In this document: piece by piece, positions 16,229-26,039 of the stretch
How positions within the stretch are numbered: position 1 is the stretch's first letter
Layout of the letters: each line of letters opens with the position of its first letter
Position numbers and translations under genes: made by a program
Notes under the pieces: model-generated
The model's input: only the letters and a program-made list of their open reading frames with translations
The model's database searches: none
What the model was told of the DNA's origin: nothing
Source of the DNA: Pogonophryne albipinna
Taxonomy: Eukaryota; Chordata; Actinopteri; Perciformes; Artedidraconidae
Assembly: GCA_028583405.1 (NCBI GenBank)
Contig: JAPTMU010000087.1
Coordinates: 372,001-436,000 of the forward strand
DNA: 64,000 bases
Direction: 5' to 3'

Positions 16229-16689
16229 CCGTTAGCATTGCGCTATTTGGCTAACGCTGCTAGCTAAGTTAATCTCTCCCTAAACAGTTGAACTTTAAAG
16301 TGTCAAATGAACACTTTTTAAAAGTATAACACACCGTTTCAGTTTTTTCATAGACTGTTTACTGGCGTGATAACTGATATTAATTTACACATTAAAGGAT
16401 ACATTACAGCTTAGCAGCTTGTCCAGTTTTAGGCCTAACGTGCTAACGTTAGCACACTGCGCTAACGGGAAAGGTGCCAAGCTTCTCATGTTGTTTATAG
16501 CAGCTAACAGCAGTATGACTACTCCTGTTTAGTTACTGTTTGATGTTCTCATAAACGAGTCATGTTTATCATAGAACTTGGTTTAATAACCTTAATAGTG
16601 ACTGAGCAACATTACATACACATGACAGTTATCACAACACTACTTGAACGCCGCCAGTAGATCCCTACATCCGGTACAGTGCCTGCAGA
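16229..16689. other. Intergenic DNA with GCTAAC/TTAGC short repeats
   Basis: The sequence is rich in GCTAAC and GTTAGC words, common in fish repeats. No gene, and no pair of element ends was found. Confidence 0.35.
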
Positions 16690-18417
16690 AGGACAAAAGA
16701 GATATAGGTTTTGTGGTCAGTAAACTATCTCAGCACTTGGCTGAACCAACAGAGGAACATTGGAACACAGTAAAACATGTGTTCAGATATCTAAAAGGCA
16801 CAACAGAACAGGAGTTATGCTTTAAGAGAAATGACAGAGAGGCACTAGGTCTAAAACAAGCGGCAAACTTTGGGGAAGAGCCGGGACGCCAATACGGAAG
16901 TGCCACACACTGCAGTTCATCTAGTGGCCAGTAGGAGCAGGCTGCAGAAGGGAGCAATTTCCATAGACCCCCATGTTAAAATGCCCAACTTTACAGCAGA
17001 AATAAACATGTTTACATCGTGGTTAAAAAAAACATATTCTCTGTATAGTTAGATTCCCCCTTCATGACTACTGTGTGGGGGGTGAATTTTTTCTCAACTC
17101 ATCTGTTTAATTAATATTAAGCCTTAAATATTTTGCATAAATTAGGGCGTGGTCACTTTGATGGACATGTACATGCCTCACTGTCAGCTAACAGCAACTT
17201 GCCCACTCTGCTAGGCTACAACCATAGAGGCTACAACGTTAGTTAGTCATAGTACTGTACTTGACCCTTTAGCCGTGTTCATGGTGATTGTGCCTTTTAG
17301 GGAATATTGTTACAAATACCAGACAATTAAAATGTTGTGCTGTGCGCTTGAATGTACTAACAGAACTTCCAAGAAGTCTAAAATTATAATATTAAACATG
17401 TTAACCCCGTTCGCAGGTGTTTGTGTGCTTGGTAGCTTAGCTTGCTACTTATTAGTCAGCTAAGGACGTAACCCTTTATACATACATATACATTTTAGTT
17501 TATGATTCAGCCTTGGGTAAGACTTTTATAGTCTATGGCTATGACGCCCATAATGCTAAACGGGAGCAAATGTTAATAGGGGACCCAATTATCCCAGTGG
17601 TGGCCGCCGGAGCTAACGGAGCCGCAGGGGGCTAGCTCCAGCCGGCGTCCCGGAGCTAGCCCACTGCGGCTCCGTTAGGTCCGGGCGGTGGAGTCCGTCT
17701 TTTCTCAACGTGTGAATGACAAGCATTAAGAATAACAAAATATAGCTAATTCTCTTGCAGATTGTCTCATTTGATTATGAATGTAACGTTTATATAGGGG
17801 AACTACACTGTTAGCAGTAACTTGGTATGCATGTATTTCATGTTAGCTTAGTTCGGAGGCAGCAGGTCCCGCCTCGGCTCCGCCTCTTTGCCCTTATTTG
17901 GAGCAGGCGGGATTAGACTCTGACGTCACAGTCGAGCCGTTAGTGGCCGACTCCGCCTACTAAGGGCTTCACGGCAACTCTGCAGAATCCTATGGGTGAC
18001 GTCACGGACACTACGTTCATTTATATATACAGTCTATGGTCTAAAAGTGTACTGTGATGCTTACTGGGCATCAGATGCAACAGACAGGCGTAGCACATCA
18101 GGATATTGTGTCAGTCTAAGTAAAGGAAGCTCTCTGATCTCATGGAAAACAAAGAAACAACCAACAGTGGCATTATCCACCTGAGGCAGAATACATGCCT
18201 TTAGCATCAGCTATACAAGAATGTATCTATTTAGATCAGCTACTCAAAGGTATAGACACATACCAGTATGCCAAACAAAGGTGTACGAGGACAACCAAGG
18301 TACTATAGCCCTTGCCAAAAACCCAGTAAACAGGCAAAGGAGCAAACACATTGATATTAAGTACCATTTCATTAGGGAAACTGTAAATAACGGAAAGTTA
18401 ACTTTGGAGTACTGCCA
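16690..18417 (+). pseudogene. Ty1/copia pol relic (end of RT and RNase H), split by an insertion
   Basis: The first half reads DIGFVVSKLSQHLAEPTEEH and FRYLKGTTEQELCFK. The second half (from 18047) reads KVYCDAYWASDATDRRSTSG and ISWKTKKQPTVALST, then EDNQGTIALAKNPVNRQRSK and HIDIKYHFIRE in a shifted frame. These are the RT-RNase H linker and RNase H of Ty1/copia elements. The coding text is interrupted at codon GLK by the insertion 16857-18037, and stops and frameshifts follow. No LTRs, integrase or gag were seen nearby. Copia elements are rare in vertebrates, so this is a notable relic. Confidence 0.85.
16857..18037. mobile_element. Insertion inside the copia relic with a 9-bp duplication
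   Basis: GGTCTAAAA occurs at 16848-16856 and again at 18038-18046. Removing the 1,181 bp between them restores the copia reading frame through GLKVYCD. No clear terminal inverted repeats are visible. The right end, with GACGTCACGGACACTACG and ATATATACAGTCTAT, is a text I associate with common fish DNA repeats. There is no transposase. A GC-rich imperfect palindrome lies at 17600-17690. The 9-bp duplication would fit a Mutator-type or related element, but the family is unassigned. Confidence 0.7.
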
Positions 18418-18936
18418 GACCCGGCGTCATGGGCGGGCCCCATGGGGCCGGGCCCGCCCATCCAGGATTTGGGCCCGCTGTTTTAATCAGGGCTGAATAC
18501 AACATTTTTATTGTTTTATTATTATGTTTATTGTTGTTATTTGTAGGGCTTTGTCCTAATATTTATTTTTGTTTTAAACTATGTTGAAAGATTAGTTTAA
18601 TATCATTTTTTTATTTTGCTATGAAATTCTGAATGAAAGGCTGCGCGCGAGACTGGTTTTTCGCTGGGTTGAGTCGTGTGGGTTTTTGAGTGAGATGCGG
18701 CACAGCAGCCTGTCAGTTAGTTTACTCTTGCTAGTGGTTCACGAAAGGAATATGGCAACTCAGCGCCAGATGCAGCACATTAGAAGAAACCAGTTAGGCC
18801 TACGTTACCAACGAGCAAGCAAGTCAGCTGGCAATCAATTATATTTTGAAGAGAAATTTACTCTCAAGCCGGCTCTCTCACAAACTCCTGCTCTGTGCGC
18901 AAGCAGACCGCTGCACAGGCTCTCTGCCTCGCTCAA

Positions 18937-18977
<41 letters not shown>

Positions 18978-19232
18978 TTCTCTCCATCGCTCAACCTCAC
19001 TCCACCTCTCCACCCTGTGCTTGCCCAAGTTGGCACAGCGTTACAAATGTGCCACAAAACCAACCAATGGATACATAAGACCGTCAACAGCCTTATGGCA
19101 ACCTAAAACCCCTCTCTTTCAACAATGCGCCTCCCTCCTCCCCCCCCCCCGTTGACAAATCGCGAGCATCTAACAGCTCCCCCCCCGTTGACAATTCAGA
19201 TTTCCCGGGAAATGTAAGTGTCGTGGTGGGCC
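18418..19232 (+). mobile_element. Probable hAT relic, 3' truncated
   Basis: It begins CAGACCCGGCGTCATGGGCG, a CAG-type hAT end, immediately after the copia relic. A CT-rich microsatellite lies at about 18938-18974. Near the right edge, poly-C followed by GTTGACA recurs in the hAT at 55201-56714. The right terminus appears to be lost at the boundary with repeat X. No usable transposase frame was found. Confidence 0.4.
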
Positions 19233-19331
19233 CGCCCCAAGCCCCCAGGAAGTGCGCCGGAGTCTGATGAGAATATTCGTGCTGGTCAAACGGCGGTACT
19301 ACACTTCCTTGTGGTTGCCAGGCCCGGAAAC

Positions 19332-19813
19332 TGTTGTGCACCGTCAAAAGTGTTAATAATCATGTTTCATATTTATGTGTTATTATTGCTCACTTCCTGT
19401 TTTGTTTGTTTCACGCCTCATTTCAGGTCCCTTGACTCACTTCCCTCATCAGTATCAGCCCCGCCCCTGATTGTGTTCACCTGTGTATGGTTGTTGAGTG
19501 TTTAAAGTCCCCAGTCTCCCAGCATTCAGTGTCAGTTCGTTTTTGTCCTGTCCTCATGCCAGAGTTCTGCTCTTCAGCGTTTGCACTTTTTGATTCAAGC
19601 CTATCTTTGCTCCTGAAACTTATTATAAGTTTAGTTCCTCACGTTGTGAGCGATTTTCTGTTGTACCTTGTTCAAGCCCTTTTTGTCATCTCGTAAGAGT
19701 GATTTTCTTTTGTTACCTTTTTTTGTACAAATAAAGTATATTAATTATACTTTACCTTTGGCTCCCGGGTCGTGCATTTGAGTCCTTATCCTTGTGTAAC
19801 CAAGTTCATAACA
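19332..19813 (+). repeat. 5' LTR of the Gypsy element
   Basis: 482 bp, TGTTGTGCACC...CATAACA. An AATAAA in ACAAATAAAGTATA near 19728-19737 is a likely polyadenylation signal. Confidence 0.93.
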
Positions 19814-19829
19814 GAACGAACTGACCACA

Positions 19830-20744
19830 ATGGACTCAGCCGACCCAAAAGCTCTTCACGCCGCCCTGTCAGCCCAAGGCGTGAGGATTTTTCGTCACGA
19901 GGAACAGCTGGGATTAATCAGCCAAGGAGTGCAGGCACTGGTAGGAAACCAGGCCGAGCTCCAAGTTTCCTTCTCTGCACAGATACAACAGCTGACGGAT
20001 CAGATGCAGCAGTTCATCACTCACCTTCAGACTGCTCCGCCGATGACGTCAGTCACAGCTGACCGCCTGCATGTCGCGGATCCTGTTGACGCTGTCAATC
20101 CGAGCCAGGCTGTTTCCTCCTCACTACGGCTGGCTCTCCCGGAGAGGTTTTCCGGAGATTCCATAAATTGCAGAGCCTTCCTGGTGCAGTGCGACCTGCA
20201 TTTCCAACACAACCCAGGCGCTTTCTCATCAGACCATGGTAAAGTGGCGTTCATCGTGTCCCATTTAACGGGAAGAGCTGCAGCCTGGGCTACTGCAGAA
20301 TGGTCCAGAGACACGGAACTATGTTACTCATTACCCGACTTCACAGACACTATGAGTCGTATTTTTGACCACTCATCACCTGCAACAGAAGCCAGCCGAA
20401 GACTACTTCAGATGCGGCAGCATAAGCGCCAGGTGGTGGATTATGCTATCGAGTTTCGCACGGCAGCAGCGGACAGCGGGTGGAATATTCCGGCTCTTCG
20501 CGACGCTTTTCGGACTGGATTAGCAGATTCAATCAAGGACCAGCTGGCTCCCCTGGAGGTACCCCGGGACCTGGAATCTCTCATCGCCGTTTCCATCCGG
20601 ATCGACAACCGACTTCGGGAAAGAGAGAGAGAACGTCGACACAGCCGTGACGGACATCCCAGTTTCCAGGGCTTTTTCCCACGAGCCGTTCCACCAGAGG
20701 AGGTTTTTCAGCAAGCTTACCAGCCAAGAGGAGGGCGCTGGTGA
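19830..20744 (+). CDS. gag: Gypsy gag-like capsid protein, 304 aa
   Basis: The frame starts at the first ATG after the 5' LTR (ATGGACTCAGCC). The middle part has the capsid-like pattern of Ty3/Gypsy and SIRH/Mart-type Gag: [20 protein letters not shown], then [17 protein letters not shown], and [20 protein letters not shown]. The C terminus is basic and ends RGGRW. I see no CCHC zinc knuckle, which related fish elements normally carry between this point and the protease. Its stop overlaps the start of the open pol frame by four bases, with pol in the -1 frame. The protein would form the particle that packages the element RNA. Confidence 0.88.
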   Translation: MDSADPKALHAALSAQGVRIFRHEEQLGLISQGVQALVGNQAELQVSFSAQIQQLTDQMQQFITHLQTAPPMTSVTADRLHVADPVDAVNPSQAVSSSLRLALPERFSGDSINCRAFLVQCDLHFQHNPGAFSSDHGKVAFIVSHLTGRAAAWATAEWSRDTELCYSLPDFTDTMSRIFDHSSPATEASRRLLQMRQHKRQVVDYAIEFRTAAADSGWNIPALRDAFRTGLADSIKDQLAPLEVPRDLESLIAVSIRIDNRLRERERERRHSRDGHPSFQGFFPRAVPPEEVFQQAYQPRGGRW

Positions 20745-23700
20745 GCAAGTTTTCCACAGACTTTCCTTCTCGTCCAGTTACCAAGGTAAACATTTTTATT
20801 AATGATCAGGTCATTTCCCAAGGAGTGCTAATAGACTCAGGAGCGGACGAAAGTCTTATGGATTGGGGCATAGTCAAACAGCTTGGTATAAAAACTGTCC
20901 CTCTATCTTCTCCCATTACCGCCAGTGCTTTAGACGGACGTTTGTTGTTTACAGTCACCCACTGCACAGAACCTATCCAGATCACTGTAAATAATGACCA
21001 CACTGAAGTTATGCAGTTTCACATTTTTGAATCTGCTCAGCATCCGGTTATTTTGGGTTTTCCGTGGCTAAAAATCCACAACCCACACATTGACTGGCGC
21101 TCAGGAAGGGTTAAGGAGTGGGGAGAGGATTGCATTAACAGGTGTAAACATTCACGCTCTGTTAAAGCACCAACAGACCCTAGTAGGATCGTCATTGATC
21201 ACCCAGACTATCCTGACCTACAGAAGGTACCGTCATGTTATCATGATCTTAAGGAAGCATTTAACAAATCAAAAGCCATGTCGTTACCTCCTCACCGACC
21301 TTTTGATTGCCCCATTAATCTCCTACCGGGGGCTCCCATTCCCAAGGGAAAACTGTATTCGATCTCAAGGCCAGAGAGAGCGGCAATGGACGACTACATT
21401 TCCGCTTCTCTCAAATCAGGGATTATCCGTCCTTCATCTTCCCCAGCTGGAGCGGGGTTTTTCTTCGTGGGAAAAAAAGACGGTTCTCTGAGACCTTGCA
21501 TAGACTACAGCCCTCTTAATGACATTACGGTAAAAAACCGCTATCCTCTGCCACTCATGTCCTCTGCTTTCGAGCTACTTCAGACTGCCAAGATTTTTAC
21601 CAAGCTGGACTTAAGAAATGCTTATCACTTGGTTAGAATAAGGGAAGGGGATGAGTGGAAGACAGGATTTAATACTCAGAGCGGTCACTATGAGTACCTT
21701 GTTATGCCTTTTGGACTGTGTAATGCACCGGCTGTGTTTCAGGGTTTTGTGAATGAGGTTTTGCGGGAATTTTTGAATGTTTCTGTGTTTGTGTACCTTG
21801 ATGACATTTTGATTTTCTCACCAGACTCTAAGTCCCATGTTCACCATGTCCGTCAGGTTCTGCAGAAACTACTCGAGAATCAATTATATGTCAAGGCAGA
21901 GAAGTGTGAGTTTCACGTAGAAAAGGTGGCCTTTCTAGGATATATAATCTCACCAAACCAGATGCAGATGGAACCTGCTAAAGTCAGTGCAGTTTCCAAG
22001 TGGCCAACACCAGACTCCAGGAAGAAGGTTCAGCAGTTCTTAGGGTTTGCAAACTTCTACAGAAAGTTTATAAGAAACTTCAGTTCTGTAGCTGCTCCTC
22101 TGCATGTTCTGACTTCTTCCAAAGTTCCCTTCAAGTGGACTCCCCAGGCTGACTGCGCTTTCCAGCTCCTCAGGGAGAGGTTCACCACAGCGCCGATTCT
22201 CACCATTCCGGATCCCCAGCGCCAGTTTGTGGTCGAGGTCGATGCTTCCAATGAGGGAATTGGAGGCATTTTGTCCCAAAAATCCTTGAAAGACAACAGG
22301 ATACACCCATGTGCCTTCCTGTCGCGGAAGCTGACGGCGGCAGAGAAGAACTACGATGTGGGAAATAAGGAACTGTTAGCTGTAAAAGCTGCTCTGGAGG
22401 AATGGAGACACTGGTTGGAGGGGGCAGAACAGCCGTTCTTAGTTTGGACAGACCATAAGAACCTGGAGTATATCAGAAAGGCTAAACGCCTCAACTCTCG
22501 GCAGGCCAGGTGGACTCTATTTTTCAGTAGGTTCAACTTCACTCTCTCTTTCCGTCCCGGATCTCAGAATCAGAAGCCTGATGCCTTGTCTCGCCTTTTC
22601 GATCCAGAACCTTTTTCGGTAGAGCCCAAGACCATCCTTCCATTAAACCGTATGGTCGGAGCCTTTTCCTGGCAATTAGAATTGGACGTTAAACAGGCTA
22701 ACGCATTAAACCCAGCACCTAGCAAAGGTCCAAACCACCTGCTCTTTGTTCCTGTGTCTCTCCACTCTAAGGTCATCCACTGGGCCCACACGTCGGTGAT
22801 CTCGTGCCACCCTGGAGTTAAAAGGACTATGTACAGGATTAAGCAGCGTTTCTGGTGGCCAGCCATGAAGAAGGATGTGCAGGAGTACGTGGCGGCTTGT
22901 CCGGTGTGTGCCTGCAATAAGACCTCGTCCCAGGTCAAGATGGGTTTGCTCCAACCACTGCCGATTCCTCAACGTCCCTGGTCACATATATCTATGGACT
23001 TTGTGACAGGTCTTCCCTCGTCCAGAGGCAAAACTACGGTTCTGACAGTGGTGGACCGGTTCTCCAAGATGGTTCATTTCATTCCTCTAACCAAGATCCC
23101 CTCTGCCAAGAGTACCGCAGAGGTCATGATGAACCAAATATTCAGGATCCACGGATTTCCAAATGACATTGTTTCCGACAGAGGTCCACAATTCATTTCA
23201 GCTTTCTGGAAGGAGTTTTGCAGACTCATAGGCGCTACTGTCAGCTTGTCTTCAGGTTACCACCCTCAATCAAATGGACAATCGGAGCGTCTGAATCAAG
23301 AACTGGAGACTACACTACGCTGTCTCGTGTTCCAGAACCAGACCAACTGGAGCGACCACCTCACTTGGGTGGAGTTTGCACACAATACTCTTCCCACGGC
23401 GGCCACAGGTCTCTCGCCTTTCCATTGTGCCAATGGTTATCAACCGCCGCTGTTCTCAACCGACGAAGGGGAAGTTAAGGTACCATCAGCTCACGCCTTG
23501 ATTAGACGCTGTCGCCGAGTTTGGGCTGGAGCTCGCCAATCTCTGCTACGAAGTTCGGCTCGGATGAAGGATGTAGCAGACATCCACCGCAGGGCCGCTC
23601 CCAGCTACAAACCGGGTCAAAAGGTGTGGCTTTCCACCAAGGACCTACCACTTCAGGTGGCGTCCAAGAAGTTGACTCCAAGGTTTGTGGGGCCTTTTCC

Positions 23701-24079
23701 GGTGTCAAAAGTCATCAATCCGGTATCTGTGCGCCTAAGACTTCCCAGAACCATGGGGGTACACCCTACATTCCACGTCAGCAAGATTAAGCCAGTTCAT
23801 GAGAGCACGCTGATTCCCGCCTCCAAGCCCCCTCCACCACCCCAGTTCTTCGAAGGTGGCCTAACGTACAAGGTCCGCAAGTTGCTGGAGGTCCGCAATA
23901 GGGGTCGAGGCAAGCAATTCCTGGTGGATTGGGTGGGTTATGGTCTCGAGGAAAGGTGCTGGGTTCCTGCGAGATTCATTGTGGACAAAACCCTGATTCA
24001 GGATTTTTATGATCGGCCTGGGCCGTCAGGAGTCGGCCCTAGAGGGGGGGGTACTGTTGTGCACCGTCAAAAGTGTTAA
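20741..24079 (+). CDS. pol: Gypsy polyprotein: protease, RT, RNase H, integrase, chromodomain
   Basis: 1,112 codons without a stop. Protease: [13 protein letters not shown], active site D32-S33-G34. Reverse transcriptase: [20 protein letters not shown] and the catalytic YLDD at residues 352-355. RNase [18 protein letters not shown] and WTDHKNLEY. Integrase: an HHCC finger ([13 protein letters not shown]...CPVCACNK), and a DDE core with D753, D813 and E849, giving the standard D-35-E spacing. A GPF-type module ([12 protein letters not shown]) follows, then a C-terminal chromodomain ([20 protein letters not shown] and WVPARFI), which identifies a chromovirus. The frame opens with GTG at 20741, in -1 relative to gag and overlapping its TGA, so expression probably needs -1 frameshifting or reinitiation. 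A TTTTTC run at 20704-20709 is a weak slip-site candidate. Confidence 0.95.
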   Translation: MSKFSTDFPSRPVTKVNIFINDQVISQGVLIDSGADESLMDWGIVKQLGIKTVPLSSPITASALDGRLLFTVTHCTEPIQITVNNDHTEVMQFHIFESAQHPVILGFPWLKIHNPHIDWRSGRVKEWGEDCINRCKHSRSVKAPTDPSRIVIDHPDYPDLQKVPSCYHDLKEAFNKSKAMSLPPHRPFDCPINLLPGAPIPKGKLYSISRPERAAMDDYISASLKSGIIRPSSSPAGAGFFFVGKKDGSLRPCIDYSPLNDITVKNRYPLPLMSSAFELLQTAKIFTKLDLRNAYHLVRIREGDEWKTGFNTQSGHYEYLVMPFGLCNAPAVFQGFVNEVLREFLNVSVFVYLDDILIFSPDSKSHVHHVRQVLQKLLENQLYVKAEKCEFHVEKVAFLGYIISPNQMQMEPAKVSAVSKWPTPDSRKKVQQFLGFANFYRKFIRNFSSVAAPLHVLTSSKVPFKWTPQADCAFQLLRERFTTAPILTIPDPQRQFVVEVDASNEGIGGILSQKSLKDNRIHPCAFLSRKLTAAEKNYDVGNKELLAVKAALEEWRHWLEGAEQPFLVWTDHKNLEYIRKAKRLNSRQARWTLFFSRFNFTLSFRPGSQNQKPDALSRLFDPEPFSVEPKTILPLNRMVGAFSWQLELDVKQANALNPAPSKGPNHLLFVPVSLHSKVIHWAHTSVISCHPGVKRTMYRIKQRFWWPAMKKDVQEYVAACPVCACNKTSSQVKMGLLQPLPIPQRPWSHISMDFVTGLPSSRGKTTVLTVVDRFSKMVHFIPLTKIPSAKSTAEVMMNQIFRIHGFPNDIVSDRGPQFISAFWKEFCRLIGATVSLSSGYHPQSNGQSERLNQELETTLRCLVFQNQTNWSDHLTWVEFAHNTLPTAATGLSPFHCANGYQPPLFSTDEGEVKVPSAHALIRRCRRVWAGARQSLLRSSARMKDVADIHRRAAPSYKPGQKVWLSTKDLPLQVASKKLTPRFVGPFPVSKVINPVSVRLRLPRTMGVHPTFHVSKIKPVHESTLIPASKPPPPPQFFEGGLTYKVRKLLEVRNRGRGKQFLVDWVGYGLEERCWVPARFIVDKTLIQDFYDRPGPSGVGPRGGGTVVHRQKC
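24041..24054 (+). other. Polypurine tract of the Gypsy element
   Basis: AGAGGGGGGGGTAC lies immediately before the 3' LTR, the expected place for plus-strand priming during reverse transcription. Confidence 0.8.
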
Positions 24080-24536
24080 TAATCATGTTTCATATTTATG
24101 TGTTATTATTGCTCACTTCCTGTTTTGTTTGTTTCACGCCTCATTTCAGGTCCCTTGACTCACTTCCCTCATCAGTATCAGCCCCGCCCCTGATTGTGTT
24201 CACCTGTGTATGGTTGTTGAGTGTTTAAAGTCCCCAGTCTCCCAGCATTCAGTGTCAGTTCGTTTTTGTCCTGTCCTCATGCCAGAGTTCTGCTCTTCAG
24301 CGTTTGCACTTTTTGATTCAAGCCTATCTTTGCTCCTGAAACTTATTATAAGTTTAGTTCCTCACGTTGTGAGCGATTTTCTGTTGTACCTTGTTCAAGC
24401 CCTTTTTGTCATCTCGTAAGAGTGATTTTCTTTTGTTACCTTTTTTTGTACAAATAAAGTATATTAATTATACTTTACCTTTGGCTCCCGGGTCGTGCAT
24501 TTGAGTCCTTATCCTTGTGTAACCAAGTTCATAACA
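24055..24536 (+). repeat. 3' LTR of the Gypsy element
   Basis: 482 bp, base-for-base equal to the 5' LTR in the parts I compared. It is followed by GAAAC, the right target duplication. Confidence 0.93.
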
Positions 24537-25663
24537 GAAACACTTTTTCCCATTGACTTACATTGGGAAAGAGTGGTCTGTAACTCGTTGGATAATTTTT
24601 TTTAAACTAAATAAACTACCCAGTATGAACGTTTGTATAGCCCTTATTAAAAACATTCGTTCCTCAAGTTGTAAAAATTTGCTAATAACGTTATTCTGAG
24701 AGTTATTTCCCTCGGCATTATGAACGCGCATATAACCCACGGGACCGCGCCGCCCGGCACGTTCAAGTTACGTGTTCAGTACTTCATGAATTTCTCTTTA
24801 CCCATGGATGCACAATAACAACGGACCATATCGCCTTACTGCCAGCCCACGGAGCTGTAATAATGGATATATTGCACATGTTTGCTGTAATTCATCATTT
24901 GTAAAATATTATACTACATGGGCTGTATGATGTAAATCTTGTACCGTAAATGTTGTATTAAATAAAGTTAATATTACCGACGTAGATTAACGTTCCTGTA
25001 GCTTCTTATTGCACTTGCAATTGTTTTAGTTACTTGTGGGCTACTTAACATGAATAATCACAGTTACTATCCTTTTACTCCATCACATTTCAAAAACAAA
25101 TAGGCTATTGTTATTTTAACTCCACCACAGTAATCCATCATCAGCTTTACTTTTTAGATAAAGTTTTAACTCACAATTGATCATAACAGGCTTCAACATA
25201 TACATTTTTATATATTACCAAGTGGTTTCATGTACAACCCACACAAGTGTCATGCTAAATGAAGCTCTGTTGCTTGGATATCACTAGATCCTGATGTCAG
25301 CGTAATATAAAAGTACATAACGATTGATGTGTAATTTAGCATAATTTACTAGCTAGCCGCTAGCTGCTAACTGCCGCCTCGTTAATATAAATCCAGTCCC
25401 ATGCTGTCATGAACGCGCGGTGCTGTTACGTGTACGCAAATTCACGTGCTTAATGTGAACGAGCCTTTTGGCGGCGTGGTTAAAGTTGCGCATGCTCTAT
25501 GAGTGCACATACGGGTACTTCTCAGGCATGCCGGGTAATCTGTGACGTTTCGCTCTCTCAAAAGTTGGGCCATTTTATCATCATGCGCTAATGAGCAACT
25601 CTCATAGGAATGAATGAGGCCCCGCCTCCCACGCTGTATCCAGTTCTTATTATACATCCATGG

Positions 25664-26010
25664 TCCCCCCTGCCCGATCTGTACTGCGCATGTGCGAGAT
25701 GGTCCGCCATATTGGAGAACTCCGGACGGCAACCCAAGAAGGACACTTGACACAGTGGCTTTTGGCAAAGCTGAAAAATAAAACTCGAGAGAGATGAGTT
25801 ATTGTTATTACAACGTGACTTCACTATTATTTAACAACTCTTTTTATTGGGTTCTTTTATTTGGGGTTAAGTACATTGTCAGAATAAGTGAGAAATGGAT
25901 TTAACTTCTGTTAGACAGCTATATGCTATACATTTGTGCATACATTCACAGTAAATATGTATTCAGTATGATAGCTGTCTAACAGAATTAAATTCATTTC
26001 TCACTTATTG
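25664..26010. mobile_element. Truncated copy of the palindromic foldback element
   Basis: It matches one full arm and the central hairpin of the element at 34276-34873, starting at CTGCCCGATC and ending inside the second arm near 26008. The outermost ~20 bp and most of the second arm are missing. Confidence 0.8.
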
Positions 26011-26039
26011 GGTTATTATGATCAAATTGAGTAGAATGG

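Larger units (their letters stand above)
19332..24536 (+). mobile_element. Gypsy/chromovirus LTR retrotransposon, young insertion
   Basis: 5,205 bp with 482-bp LTRs at 19332-19813 and 24055-24536 that look identical by eye, TG...CA termini and a perfect 5-bp duplication GAAAC on both sides. Inside are a gag frame (19830-20744) and a 1,112-codon pol frame (20741-24079) without stops, in the order protease, reverse transcriptase, RNase H, integrase, chromodomain. A G-rich polypurine tract precedes the 3' LTR. Identical LTRs and open frames indicate a very recent insertion. It is an endogenous retrotransposon without an env gene. Confidence 0.95.
19233..25663 (+). repeat. Interspersed repeat X, copy 2, split by the Gypsy insertion
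   Basis: The parts 19233-19331 and 24537-25663 together form the reverse complement of repeat X copy 1 (15065-16228). Copy 1 supplies the empty site: there the sequence runs uninterrupted across the single GAAAC that flanks the Gypsy element here. Confidence 0.8.

Noticed and set aside
18686..19078. 130-codon frame near the CT-rich repeat as a gene
   Set aside because: Much of it is serine-leucine text from the CT repeat; no domain, and it lies within a probable hAT relic.
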